Of a stretch of DNA of 54,798 nt, positions 42,901 to 50,591 are shown piece by piece. The translations under genes were made by a program, and so were the position numbers. Source of the DNA: CAZMGV01 sp964621525 [NCBI: uncultured bacterium] (GTDB lineage Bacteria; JAGRBM01). How positions within the stretch are numbered: the stretch's first letter is position 1; every line of letters starts with the position of its first letter. The notes beneath the pieces are model-generated. The model was not told the DNA's origin. It ran no database searches and worked only from the letters and a program-made list of their open reading frames with translations. The stretch covers positions 1 to 54,798 of the forward strand of contig CAZUMS010000026.1 of assembly GCA_964621525.1 (NCBI GenBank). The letters are read 5' to 3'.

Positions 42901-43567
42901 GGCCGAAGGGCGCATGTGCCTGCTGATGATCGGCCGTCCCTATCATAGCGATCCGGGCATGAACCACGGCGTCACCGAGGAGTTCCAGGCGATGGGCTAT
43001 CCCGTGATCTCGATCCGCTCGATCCCGAAAGACCCCAGATGGCTGCACCGGTTCTTCGAAAAAGATCTCGCCGAAGGGCGCGTGCGCTCGCCCCTCGAGA
43101 TCACCGATGTCTGGCCTGAAAACTACAGTTCGAACAGCGCCCAGAAGGTCTGGGCCGCGAAGTTCGCCGCGCGGCACCCCAATGTGGCGGTGCTGGACCT
43201 CTCCAGCTTCAAGTGCGGCCATGACGCGCCGACCTACGGCATCATCGAGGGAATCATCAACACGTCCAACACGGCCTATTCGGCGCTTCACGACATCGAT
43301 GCCAACAAGCCGTCCGGCTCCATCAAGATCCGCGTGAAGACCTACGCCTACAGCCTGGGTCTGCGCGAGGAAAAGCTCCAGGACGTGATGAAGAAGAAGG
43401 CCGAACTGGAAAGCCGCATCCGGGCGAAGAAGATCGAGCTGATCGAAGAGCGCCAGCGCCTGAACGAGGCGCGTCAGGGACGCCGCGATCCGCACCTCGA
43501 AAGCGAACTCGCCGCGCTGCGCGGCCACACACCTCCGCCAGAGGTCCGTGCGGCCGCCGGTGCCTGA
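39929..43567 (+). CDS. Double acyl-CoA dehydratase activase (BcrA/HgdC-type) with DUF2229
   Basis: A 1212-residue protein with two tandem ASKHA-fold activase domains. The first (about 38-330) has VIGVDVGSTTVK, NDKCASGTGATID and a second cysteine in HHVAAKCGVF. The second (about 405-690) has VIGLDGGSTSSK, NQCSAGNGMLL and SYGCAVFLDSD. In HgdC/BcrA-type activators each subunit of a dimer supplies two such cysteines to one shared 4Fe-4S cluster; here both pairs are on one chain. A cysteine motif CNFCPNLC (about 706-713) and a DUF2229 region (from about 820) follow. These proteins use ATP to push an electron to a dehydratase- or reductase-like partner, probably the next gene. ATG 39929 follows a GGGGGGAA site. 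Confidence 0.9.
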   Translation: MAVQPDSDTAASENNTQVLEEILTSCMNEPVKDYAGPLVIGVDVGSTTVKAAAVNPDTREILWSDYQRHNTRQPEKVLEFLVRIGNAFPKVPQGRIRVFATGSGSGPIAPHIGAKFVQEVNAVTMSVERLHPDAGSVVELGGQDAKIVIFKENEETGAKQAQTSMNDKCASGTGATIDKCMIKVGLPSAEVAKLSFDPTKLHHVAAKCGVFAETDIVNLVKTGIPASEIMCSLADAIVMQNLSVLTRGNTLRHKVILLGGPNTYLPFLQECWRKRIPETWDERGYSYPKDVPLDELIQVPRNADLYAAYGAVLYGLHEAEEVGRYAGIGALKDFIQNGRKAKLGEAAGPALTDTHDELSAFREKYRLPRFQPASFEPGTTVRAVIGLDGGSTSSKCVLVDESGTILKKEYQLSKGNPIQDTKEMLARLKSFVADQGATLEVIGFGATGYAADVLEKAVKADVNIVETVAHMNSAVHFFGDVDVICDIGGQDIKVLFMQNRELRNFKLSNQCSAGNGMLLQAMADQFGVPVTEYADNAFKAKLSPKFSYGCAVFLDSDRVNFQKEGYSKEELMAGLAMVLPKNVWQYVVQIPRLAELGRKFVLQGGTQHNLAALKAQVDYIEERVPGAEVHVHPHTGEAGAIGAAMETLRVVKRRGYSTFVGLDQAIDIAYTTKNDEETRCNFCPNLCSRTFIDTKTPDGSTARYISGFSCEKGTVEDMDALKRLQQQRREIMTKYPNLVTYEAKRAFTHWFAPAPMPESGAAFEYTQVSKGFLGGVKRKTVKRGFERSDDTAGWRRKGLRIGMPKALNVWNTAPFWRTYFETLGIQENHIIFSDDTGEEMWQEGGKYGSVDPCFPSKVVQAHMHNLLFHKHTNEKPLHYIFFPTITHLPPGLDHVQDTAACPIVAGTPNVMRAAFTKEVDFFGQRGIEYLDNATTFVEPHYLKKQLFEAWGPRLLVTEDENSHAVDQGFRALDEFHRDLESKGREILELVEAEGRMCLLMIGRPYHSDPGMNHGVTEEFQAMGYPVISIRSIPKDPRWLHRFFEKDLAEGRVRSPLEITDVWPENYSSNSAQKVWAAKFAARHPNVAVLDLSSFKCGHDAPTYGIIEGIINTSNTAYSALHDIDANKPSGSIKIRVKTYAYSLGLREEKLQDVMKKKAELESRIRAKKIELIEERQRLNEARQGRRDPHLESELAALRGHTPPPEVRAAAGA

Positions 43568-43619
43568 AATACGTCAACAGGGAAAACCGCAAAGAGTTAC
43601 GACACCAGGGAGAAGCATC

Positions 43620-45278
43620 ATGGCAACCGTCATCAATCACGAAAGCACCGGCTCCAGCACCCCGCCGATGCCCGGCCTCGACCGGGAACTGGCGGCCTTC
43701 GAGGCGGAGGAACGCCGGCGGCTCGGCCTTGACGCCGAGCGCCCCCAGTGGATCGACAGGAACCCCAATACCTTCACCCTCGAACAGCGGGCCAAAACGA
43801 CGATCCTCGTGTCGGGCCTCACTCACGCCCATGACGTGTTCGTCCGCTCCGCCATCGCCTCCTGCGGCTATAATGTGAAGGTGCTCGATTGCCCCGACAA
43901 CGACGCCCTCCGCTACGGCAAGGAGTTTGGCAACCGGGGCCAGTGCAACCCCACCTATTTCACCGTCGGAAACCTCGTGAAGTACCTCACCCAGCTCCGC
44001 GACGAGAAGGGAATGTCCACGCAGGAGATCATCGACAATCACCTGTTCCTCACCGCAGGGGCCTGCGGCCCCTGCCGGTTCGGCATGTACGTGACCGAGT
44101 ACCGCAAGGCGCTCCGGGACTCCGGCTTCGACGGTTTCCGCGTGCTGCTCGTCTCCCAGGGCGGCGCGGTGCAGTCGGCCACGGGGCGCGGACTCGAGTT
44201 CTCGAAGATGGACGTGGGCTGGATTTTCCGGGGCCTGATCCTGGGCGACGTCCTGAACGCGCTCATGTACCGCATCCGTCCCTACGAAACCGAAGCCGGC
44301 GCCACCGACCGGGCCATCGCCGAATGCCGTGAAGTGGTCTGCAAGGCGCTCGAAAAGCGGACCTCGCTCTTCATCGCCGCCTACAAATGCCGGAAGCTTC
44401 TGGCGAAGGTGAATGTGGACCGCACGAAGGTGAAACCCAAGGTCGCCGTTATCGGCGAGTTCTGGGCCATGACCACCGAAGGCGACGGCAACTACAAGCT
44501 CCAGCGGTTCCTGGAGAGCGAGGGCGCCGAGGTGGACATCCAGCTCGTGACGGCGTGGCTCATGTATCTTCTGTGGGAGCGCCGGTTCGACGTCCATCGC
44601 CGGTCGGAGCAGCGCGGCGAGGACACCGCCTACCGCGGTATCAAGGACAAGGATACCCGCATGGCGCTCGGCATTCTCTACTTCGCCGAATATGCGATCC
44701 GGGGGATTTTCTACATCTTCGCGTGGCTCATGGGTCTCCGGGGCTACAAGCTGCCCGACATGCAGAAGATCTACGAGGCTGCGAAGCCCCACTACAACGC
44801 CCACGTTCGCGGCGGCGAGGGGTTCATGGAAGTGGGCAAGCTCGTCCACAACGTCGTGAACAACAAGGTGAACATGACCCTGAGCGTGAAACCCTTCGGA
44901 TGCATGCCGTCATCCGGGGTCTCGGACGGCGTACAGACCATCGTGACGGAGATGTACCCGCAGGCGATCTTCCTGCCGATCGAGACTTCCGGCGACGCGG
45001 CGGTAAACGTATACAGCCGCGTGCAGATGCAGCTCTTCAAAGCCCGCCAGGTGGCCCAGAAGGAAGTCGAAGGCGCCCTCTCCGCCTGCGGACTGACACA
45101 GGAAGCTATCGATACCTTTATCGCGAAGAATCCGGAGTTCGCCCACCCGCTGCATCGGAGCCCCCATATGGCGGGCTGCACGGCGGCGGATCTCGTCTAT
45201 GAGGTAGCCGAGAAGATGGGCAAAACGCCTCGTGCCACAGGCAGTACCCCTACCGAAGCCCACCTGGCCGCGGCCTGA
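43620..45278 (+). CDS. Cys-rich partner related to 2-hydroxyacyl-CoA dehydratase subunits
   Basis: A 552-residue protein that regularly accompanies DUF2229 activases and is distantly related to the HgdB/BcrB Fe-S subunits. Conserved cysteines appear at about 91 (LDCPDN), 109 (RGQCNPTYFT), 149 and 152 (GACGPCRFG) and later in KPFGCMPSSGVSDG and MAGCTAADL, enough to hold one or two Fe-S clusters. A hydrophobic stretch (ILYFAEYAIRGIFYIFAW, about 356-373) could touch the membrane. It starts 53 nt after the activase stop with GGGAG before the ATG. It would accept the energised electron. The substrate is unknown: a hydroxyacyl-CoA, a double cubane cluster reaction or something new are all possible. 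Confidence 0.82.
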   Translation: MATVINHESTGSSTPPMPGLDRELAAFEAEERRRLGLDAERPQWIDRNPNTFTLEQRAKTTILVSGLTHAHDVFVRSAIASCGYNVKVLDCPDNDALRYGKEFGNRGQCNPTYFTVGNLVKYLTQLRDEKGMSTQEIIDNHLFLTAGACGPCRFGMYVTEYRKALRDSGFDGFRVLLVSQGGAVQSATGRGLEFSKMDVGWIFRGLILGDVLNALMYRIRPYETEAGATDRAIAECREVVCKALEKRTSLFIAAYKCRKLLAKVNVDRTKVKPKVAVIGEFWAMTTEGDGNYKLQRFLESEGAEVDIQLVTAWLMYLLWERRFDVHRRSEQRGEDTAYRGIKDKDTRMALGILYFAEYAIRGIFYIFAWLMGLRGYKLPDMQKIYEAAKPHYNAHVRGGEGFMEVGKLVHNVVNNKVNMTLSVKPFGCMPSSGVSDGVQTIVTEMYPQAIFLPIETSGDAAVNVYSRVQMQLFKARQVAQKEVEGALSACGLTQEAIDTFIAKNPEFAHPLHRSPHMAGCTAADLVYEVAEKMGKTPRATGSTPTEAHLAAA

Positions 45279-45299
45279 GCGGGCCGGGGGCCGGTAATT

Positions 45300-45324
45300 C
45301 GGCCGGGCCCAAAGGGCCCGGCCG
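45300..45324 (+). terminator. Strong hairpin after the activase-partner gene
   Basis: CGGCCGGGCCC (45300-45310) and GGGCCCGGCCG (45314-45324) form a perfect 11-bp stem with an AAA loop, 21 nt after the stop codon. There is no T-run, but the stem is very stable and probably separates the two-gene unit from the patatin gene. Confidence 0.6.
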
Positions 45325-45423
45325 TTCACGTAAACATGCGAACGCGTGATTTTCTTGAAAGGTCTCAAAAACCGGATCTAAGCGGTTTCCAATACACCAG
45401 CAACCGCCTAGACTCGCTGCGTT

Positions 45424-46887
45424 ATGCCGACTTACGGCCTTGCGCCCATACATCCGGTCACCAAACGCGAAATTCTGGCCTTTAACGGCTGGGAAATCGC
45501 ACTGGCAAAAGATCGCGCCCGTCGCCCTCACAGGCTCTCCCCCACCCAGTTCAGTCAAGTCCGTTACATCCTGAACTTCGCCCGGCTGACCCGGTTCCGG
45601 CCCGGCGCCGCCGGAAAACCCGGCCAGAGCAGTTCGATCCGGCTCGACGTGGATCTCACGCAGGAACTCACCACCCTGCGCACCCGTACACACCGCCTGA
45701 TGAGCGAGGCGTTCAGCGGCGAGCACATCAGCTATCACCAGCTCCTGAACGCCGTGTTTCGCCTGTGGCCGGACATCGTGCAGGCACGCCAGCGGGTGCT
45801 TGAGCGTCACGCAGACGAACTTTCCGAAGGCGAACTGGACTCCGAGGTCTGCAAGAAGACCTGGGTATCGGTGGGCGGCGGGGGCGGCGGGGCCGGCTAC
45901 GTTTACATCGGAGCCTACGCCGAGATGCACGACGCGGGGCTGATCCCCGGCTACATCGTCGGCTCTTCCATCGGCTCGGTCATGGGACTGTTCCGGGCGC
46001 GGGACCGGGAGCCGGATTTCAACCGGATGCTGGACCTCGCCTATAACATGAAGTGGGACAACGTGTTCCGGGCTATCAGCGTGAAGCGCAGATACGGTCT
46101 GCCGGGGCTTCTGCGCCTGTTCCTCCGGGCGGGAGTCGCGAGTTTCTTCACGAACCCCGACGGGACCCCCATGCGGCTGACCCAGCTCGGGATCCCCTAC
46201 GAAACCGTCGTCGCGGGACTCCCGAAGGGCGCTCTCGGCGAATCGATGGAAGAGTTCGAACGCCATCTCCACCCCTTCGGACAGGACATCTCGCCCTGGA
46301 AATTCAGGGCCCGCATCGCCGAGCAGCTGGTGAAGATGGTCGCCTATTTCAATCCGCTGCTCTGCAAGGAGATCCTGATCGGCTCGGACGAGCTGACCCG
46401 GGATTTCGACGCCGTGGACGCGGCAGGGTTTTCATCGGCCGTGCCGGGGATCCTGCACTACGACGTCACCCGGGACGATCCGCACATGCACGGGGTCCTG
46501 ACGGAACTGATGAAGCGGGAAGAGCTTGCCGCCCTCGTGGACGGCGGAGTCGCCAATAACGTCGCCTGCCGGACGGCCTTCCAGCGCGTGATGGACGGGA
46601 ATATCGGCACGCGAAATGTCTTTATCCTCGGTTTCGACTGCTTCGCGCCGAAGTTCACCCAGGACCTGCTGCTCCACGGCATCATGCGGATCATCCAGCT
46701 CCAGGTGGCCCTGAACCGGCCCTATGCGGGAGCCATCATCGAGTTCCCCAAGACCCTCTCCCCGCTCAACCTGATCCCGCCCCGCGCCCAGATCGACTGG
46801 GCGGTGAGCGAGGGCCGCCGGATCATGCGGAAAGAGATGGACTGGATCCGCATCCTGATGTCGAACAACGAGTTCGCCGGCGCCTGA
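45424..46887 (+). CDS. Patatin-like phospholipase
   Basis: A 487-residue lipid acyl hydrolase. A long N-terminal region (about 1-145) without a known domain precedes the patatin core. The oxyanion loop is an unusual run of six glycines (VGGGGGGAGYVYIGA, from about 148), the nucleophile is Ser182 in GSSIG, and the catalytic Asp373 is in VDGGVANN. The Ser-Asp dyad is complete, so it should hydrolyse phospholipids or other acyl esters. No signal peptide is seen. It lies 145 nt after the activase pair, behind a hairpin, on the same strand. A functional link with acyl-CoA chemistry is plausible but unproven. Confidence 0.88.
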   Translation: MPTYGLAPIHPVTKREILAFNGWEIALAKDRARRPHRLSPTQFSQVRYILNFARLTRFRPGAAGKPGQSSSIRLDVDLTQELTTLRTRTHRLMSEAFSGEHISYHQLLNAVFRLWPDIVQARQRVLERHADELSEGELDSEVCKKTWVSVGGGGGGAGYVYIGAYAEMHDAGLIPGYIVGSSIGSVMGLFRARDREPDFNRMLDLAYNMKWDNVFRAISVKRRYGLPGLLRLFLRAGVASFFTNPDGTPMRLTQLGIPYETVVAGLPKGALGESMEEFERHLHPFGQDISPWKFRARIAEQLVKMVAYFNPLLCKEILIGSDELTRDFDAVDAAGFSSAVPGILHYDVTRDDPHMHGVLTELMKREELAALVDGGVANNVACRTAFQRVMDGNIGTRNVFILGFDCFAPKFTQDLLLHGIMRIIQLQVALNRPYAGAIIEFPKTLSPLNLIPPRAQIDWAVSEGRRIMRKEMDWIRILMSNNEFAGA

Positions 46888-46888
46888 A

Positions 46889-47665
46889 TCAGTGCTCGTG
46901 CCCGCCGGCTTCCCCGTGGAACTGCTGCAGCGAGTCCGCCACCGAGGCGAGTGCGGCCGCAACCTGCTGATCCAGCGTCATGGAATCGAAATCGACTCCA
47001 TCCAGCCAGGTGTCGTACACCGCACCGACCGTCACGGACGCACCGGCCGGATCCTCCAGAACGAGCGGAGACGGATTGCCGTCTTCGTCAGTGAAGGTCA
47101 GGGTCGCGACTACCGTATCGTCGCTTTCGAAGACGAACGGAGTGCTGCTGCCTCCCCAGACGCCTGAAAGATAAAGGCTCTTGCCCACCAGTTCTGGACC
47201 CTCTTCCGGAAGGCCTTCTGCATCGGCATCGGCCGGACCGATGGTGATTTTCGCCGTGCAGTAACGGCCTGGAGGCGGCGTTATGGTTCCGATGGCGGCC
47301 GGTTCTTCGACGGATTCGCTGGCATCAATCACATAGGGAACGCCGCTCTTCGTCGGGGTCGTTTCCGTGTGGGCATGGGCAATTCCGGTGAACGATAGCC
47401 ATTTGGGCAGTAGCGCTGTTGCCTCGCAGGCAACGAGTTCGGCTCCGGTCACGACGAAATAGGCCTTCTCGATATCCACCGTGAATCCTTCGTCGTTCTC
47501 GAACGGGTCTGCGTGAAAATTGCCCCCGTGCCGGACATGGGCCGGCGACGGTTCCGAGCCGTGAACGATGAGACCGAGCTCAAGTTCGATGCCTTCCGTG
47601 GAGCTGGAACATCCTGCCGCGGCGGCGAGCATAACCCCTGCCAGCACCTTACGAACCGAAGTCAT
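46889..47665 (-). CDS. His-rich lipoprotein, possible metal-binding
   Basis: A 258-residue predicted lipoprotein (signal ending in AAAAGC, Cys at about residue 18). Histidines cluster in three places: HVRHGGNFHADPF, GIAHAHTE and the C-terminal HGEAGGHEH. A cysteine pair is seen in ELVACEA and GRYCTAK. This suggests a periplasmic metal- or copper-binding role. The block FTVDIEKAYFVVTGAELVAC is reminiscent of MbnP-type proteins, but the Trp-rich C-terminal signature of that family is missing, so I leave it unnamed. It overlaps the upstream outer-membrane-protein gene by 17 nt and has GGGAGG before its ATG. The protein at 51226-51996 looks paralogous. Confidence 0.72.
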   Translation of the reverse strand: MTSVRKVLAGVMLAAAAGCSSSTEGIELELGLIVHGSEPSPAHVRHGGNFHADPFENDEGFTVDIEKAYFVVTGAELVACEATALLPKWLSFTGIAHAHTETTPTKSGVPYVIDASESVEEPAAIGTITPPPGRYCTAKITIGPADADAEGLPEEGPELVGKSLYLSGVWGGSSTPFVFESDDTVVATLTFTDEDGNPSPLVLEDPAGASVTVGAVYDTWLDGVDFDSMTLDQQVAAALASVADSLQQFHGEAGGHEH

Positions 47666-48548
47666 AGACGATACCTCCCTGCACATTGAGACCTTCCTTG
47701 TGATCGCCCCGGAGGCTGTCCGCCGCCGGGATTCTGAGAACTGCCTGGAAAACGAGATCCTCCATCGGACTTGCCACGATGGCCGGCGAGACGAACAGCA
47801 CTGACCCACCGGTATTCGGAACGACGGTTCCGCCCTCCTCGTCCTTTCCGCTCCAGCGCATGTCGAGACCGAGCTGTACGGCAACCTGGGGTACAAACTG
47901 ATACTGGACCGCCGTGCTGGTAAGTACGGCCGTAGCGGGCTCGTAACTCTGGCGTCCCTCGGCAAAGAGCTGAATGTTCACCGTTACGTAGGCGGACCAC
48001 GGGTCCCGGAAGTAACCGTACCAGAGTCCCGGCCCTCCGGCCCAGGCTCCAACACCCGGCTGCGCCTCGACCGGCATCGGCGCGCCCGCTGAATCATCCG
48101 CGCTCTGGCTCACGGGCAGGCGCAGGGCAGCCGTCACCGCCACGAGATGCCGGGAAGGCCGTGCCTCAAGTCCCCAGATAAAGTACCGGGCATTCACGTC
48201 GATGTCGCCAACGCCGAAAGCGGTTTCCTCCGCCAGATTCGGCTGCACAAGGTTCTTCCGGACGGCCGGAATCTGGAGTCCCAGCACCAGAGCCTCAACG
48301 GGTGCCCAGGCGGCCCCCAGCGTAAAGCGGTCTTCAGTCACTTCCTGCCTGTTAACACCCGAAATTCCGGAGATTTCCCGGCGATGGCGATATTCAAACG
48401 TCCCCCGGATTCGCCCTTCGAACGGCTTTTCGCTGCCGAACAGGGTGAGCGTCGGATCGCCGCATGCGCAGGTAGCGCAGGCGGACGCCCTTTCCGGAAC
48501 GAGAGCCAGACAGGCCAGCAGCAGGATTAATACAGAGGACCGCGCCAT
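47649..48548 (-). CDS. Outer-membrane beta-barrel-like protein with N-terminal Cys motif
   Basis: A 299-residue protein with a signal peptide (MARSSVLILLLACLALVPER) followed at once by CATCACGDPTLTLFG. The rest alternates aromatic and polar residues in about ten to twelve putative beta-strands (for example RIRGTFEYRHRREIS and WSAYVTVNIQLFAEGRQ), as in small outer-membrane channels. The CxxCxC pair right after the signal could bind a metal or form a disulfide. It is followed by the His-rich lipoprotein gene (17-nt overlap) and preceded by the regulator gene in the same direction. Its role may be metal or small-molecule passage, inferred from context. The ribosome site is weak. Confidence 0.72.
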   Translation of the reverse strand: MARSSVLILLLACLALVPERASACATCACGDPTLTLFGSEKPFEGRIRGTFEYRHRREISGISGVNRQEVTEDRFTLGAAWAPVEALVLGLQIPAVRKNLVQPNLAEETAFGVGDIDVNARYFIWGLEARPSRHLVAVTAALRLPVSQSADDSAGAPMPVEAQPGVGAWAGGPGLWYGYFRDPWSAYVTVNIQLFAEGRQSYEPATAVLTSTAVQYQFVPQVAVQLGLDMRWSGKDEEGGTVVPNTGGSVLFVSPAIVASPMEDLVFQAVLRIPAADSLRGDHKEGLNVQGGIVYDFGS

Positions 48549-48621
48549 CGGCACGGGGTTTACCGGACAGGGACAGGGGGGAGAATGCGGCAAATTGTCG
48601 CACCCCGGAAGTCGCAGGGTT

Positions 48622-49161
48622 TCAGCGCTGGACGGGGAACTTGGCCAGCTTTCGCTGGAGAGACCGGCGGTGGACGCCGAGCAATTTGGCCGCTTTTGAA
48701 ACATTCCCGCCGCAGTCTGAAAGCACCCGGTTGATGTGCTCCCATTCCACGCGAGCCAGTGATGGAACATCGCTGTCCGGCTTCAGATCAGGATCACCGT
48801 CACGCCGGTCGAAAGCCGCAGCGATCTCGTCCACGTCGGCGGGCTTCGTGAGGTAATGCACCGCGCCCCGCTTTACCGCTTCGACCGCCGTAGCGATACT
48901 GCCATATGCGGTCAGCACCACGATCCGGGTCGCCGGGTCGATTTCGAGCAGTGCCTTTACAAGATCCAGGCCGCTGCCGTCCGGCATCCGGAGGTCCACA
49001 AGCGCCAGCTCCGGCGAGTCAGCCTCCGCCAGCCGGACCGCTTCCACGGGCCCGGTGGCTGTCCGGATTTCGTATCCCCGGACTGCGAACGCCTTCGCCA
49101 TCCGCGTGCGAAGCGGTTCGTCATCGTCAACGATGAGCAGAGTGCGGGCTTCGGCATTCAT
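48622..49161 (-). CDS. RegA/PrrA-like response regulator
   Basis: A 179-residue response regulator with a receiver domain (phosphoacceptor Asp56 in LALVDLRMPDGSG, Lys in YLTKPADVDEI) and a short C-terminal Fis-type helix-turn-helix (GGNVSKAAKLLGVHRRSLQR). This compact architecture and the VEWEHINRVL segment are those of the RegA/PrrA/ActR group, which control redox-related genes in proteobacteria. Its ATG overlaps the TGA of the kinase gene (ATGA, 49158-49161), so the pair is translationally coupled. The targets probably include the two downstream genes. Confidence 0.9.
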   Translation of the reverse strand: MNAEARTLLIVDDDEPLRTRMAKAFAVRGYEIRTATGPVEAVRLAEADSPELALVDLRMPDGSGLDLVKALLEIDPATRIVVLTAYGSIATAVEAVKRGAVHYLTKPADVDEIAAAFDRRDGDPDLKPDSDVPSLARVEWEHINRVLSDCGGNVSKAAKLLGVHRRSLQRKLAKFPVQR

Positions 49162-50465
49162 CGGCCACCCGTGTGTCCTTCTGCCGCCGGGAATTCAAGG
49201 CGCACCACCGTACCGCGGCCCGGCTGCGACTCGATTTTCAGGCTGCCGTTCAAGCGCTCGGCCACCGAGCGGGCAAGGAAAAGGCCCAACCCCATACCCT
49301 TTCCTTCGGGCTTCGTCGTGAAGAACGGCTCTCCCGCACGGCTCAGGATTTCTGGAGACATTCCTTCGCCTTGGTCCGTCACGACGATAATGAAGCGGCC
49401 GTCCGGGCCCGTTCCGGCAGTTACCTCGACGGACGCGCCGGCGGGTGATGCATCGATGGCATTCTTCACCAGATTCCGGACTGCCTGGATTACTCCGTTT
49501 ACCGGAACTTCAATCGCGCCAGCTCCCGGAGTCCAACGGACCTGATTCCCTCCAACTCCCTCGGCTGCGCGCCTGAGGAGTTCCTCCGCGGCGATCAGCG
49601 ACGGAGCTTCCCCGGCCGGAGCGCCCGCCTGTTCCGCAAGCGCATCCAGTATCCGGCGGCTGCGCTTAACCTCCGCCCGGATCAGGGCCGCATCGGCCAC
49701 GAGTTCCGGCCCGGCTTTCGATACGACAAGGCTCCGTTCCAGTTCTCCGGCGGCGATGGCGATGGTACCGAGCGGGGAACCCAGTTCATGGGCGGCACCG
49801 GCGGCCAGAGTAGCAAGCGAAGCAAGCCTCTCGTTCCGGGCGGCGAGATCCCGGGCGGCGGCGAGTTCACGCTCTCTCCGTCGGAGCTGCTCCGAAACCG
49901 CGAGCACAAGCCACGCGATCAGTCCTGCGGCACAGACATAAGCGAACCACATGCCCTGAAGGTGCAGGGAGAAAGTATCACTTCCGTGCATCTCGTAGCC
50001 TTCGTGGCCCCCATGACCGGCATGGTCCATACCCATGTGCTGGGAATGATCGAATGCTTCGAGCGGCACATGATGGAAGAACAGGAATCCGAAGCCCGCA
50101 GCCGACATGAGCGCGAGACTCCAGGTCCACCGGGGCGTAAGCATCACGGCCGACAGGGTGACGTGGACGAGGTAGAGGACACTGAACGGGTTTCCCGGCC
50201 CGCCGGTCCAGTAGAGAAGAACCGTGAGTAGCAGGATATCGAGGGCCATCACCCATCCGGTGATCGCTTCTGCCCCGCCCCCTCCGGAGACCTTGTACAG
50301 CCAGAGGTTTGAAACGAGCGTCACGGCGATCACGGCCGCGATCGGAACGACCGGCACGCTGGATTCGAGCAGGAACCGCACGGCGGCCATGGCCGCAAGC
50401 TGGCCCGCCACGGCTCCCCACCGGAGCCGGACCAGCCAGCCGATATCCTTGTCTGCTGTGGGCAC
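49158..50465 (-). CDS. RegB/PrrB-like sensor kinase with His/Met-rich loop
   Basis: A 435-residue membrane histidine kinase. About six transmembrane helices (12-190) include the GGPGNPF motif (88-94), which matches the quinone-binding GGxxNPF of RegB. The H-box has His226 (AAHELGSPLGTIAIAA). The N and G boxes are KNAIDASPAG, TDQGEGMSPE and GKGMGLGLFLARS. Between the last two helices lies a His/Met-rich segment (131-168), absent in RegB as I know it. RegB's redox-active cysteine, in an R-C-R-x-I-L context, corresponds here to Ser269 (KRSRRIL). The kinase may therefore sense metal rather than thiol redox state. GTG start with GGAGG 8 nt upstream. Confidence 0.9.
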   Translation of the reverse strand: MPTADKDIGWLVRLRWGAVAGQLAAMAAVRFLLESSVPVVPIAAVIAVTLVSNLWLYKVSGGGGAEAITGWVMALDILLLTVLLYWTGGPGNPFSVLYLVHVTLSAVMLTPRWTWSLALMSAAGFGFLFFHHVPLEAFDHSQHMGMDHAGHGGHEGYEMHGSDTFSLHLQGMWFAYVCAAGLIAWLVLAVSEQLRRRERELAAARDLAARNERLASLATLAAGAAHELGSPLGTIAIAAGELERSLVVSKAGPELVADAALIRAEVKRSRRILDALAEQAGAPAGEAPSLIAAEELLRRAAEGVGGNQVRWTPGAGAIEVPVNGVIQAVRNLVKNAIDASPAGASVEVTAGTGPDGRFIIVVTDQGEGMSPEILSRAGEPFFTTKPEGKGMGLGLFLARSVAERLNGSLKIESQPGRGTVVRLEFPAAEGHTGGR

Positions 50466-50591
50466 CCGTTCAGCCTCCGGCCGCTACCTGACCGAACTCC
50501 AGGCAGCTGGCAACCGGGCAGGTCCCGTTGACTTGGTGGCGGAGCACGGGCACGAAACCGGTATCCTGTTCATCCCAGAGGTAATACCGCC

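Noticed and set aside
40064-43528. Very long open reading frame on the minus strand opposite the activase gene
   Set aside because: It is His/Arg/Leu/Val-rich with no family resemblance, and mirrors the codon bias of the high-GC plus-strand gene. The plus strand has clear activase motifs and a ribosome site.
43620-45278. Annotation as a classical 2-hydroxyglutaryl-CoA dehydratase subunit
   Set aside because: There is no second dehydratase subunit gene, and the cysteine spacing and the length differ from HgdA/HgdB. I call it only a related partner.
46889-47665. Firm MbnP annotation of the His-rich lipoprotein
   Set aside because: Only the early block is reminiscent; the Trp-containing C-terminal signature expected of MbnP is absent.
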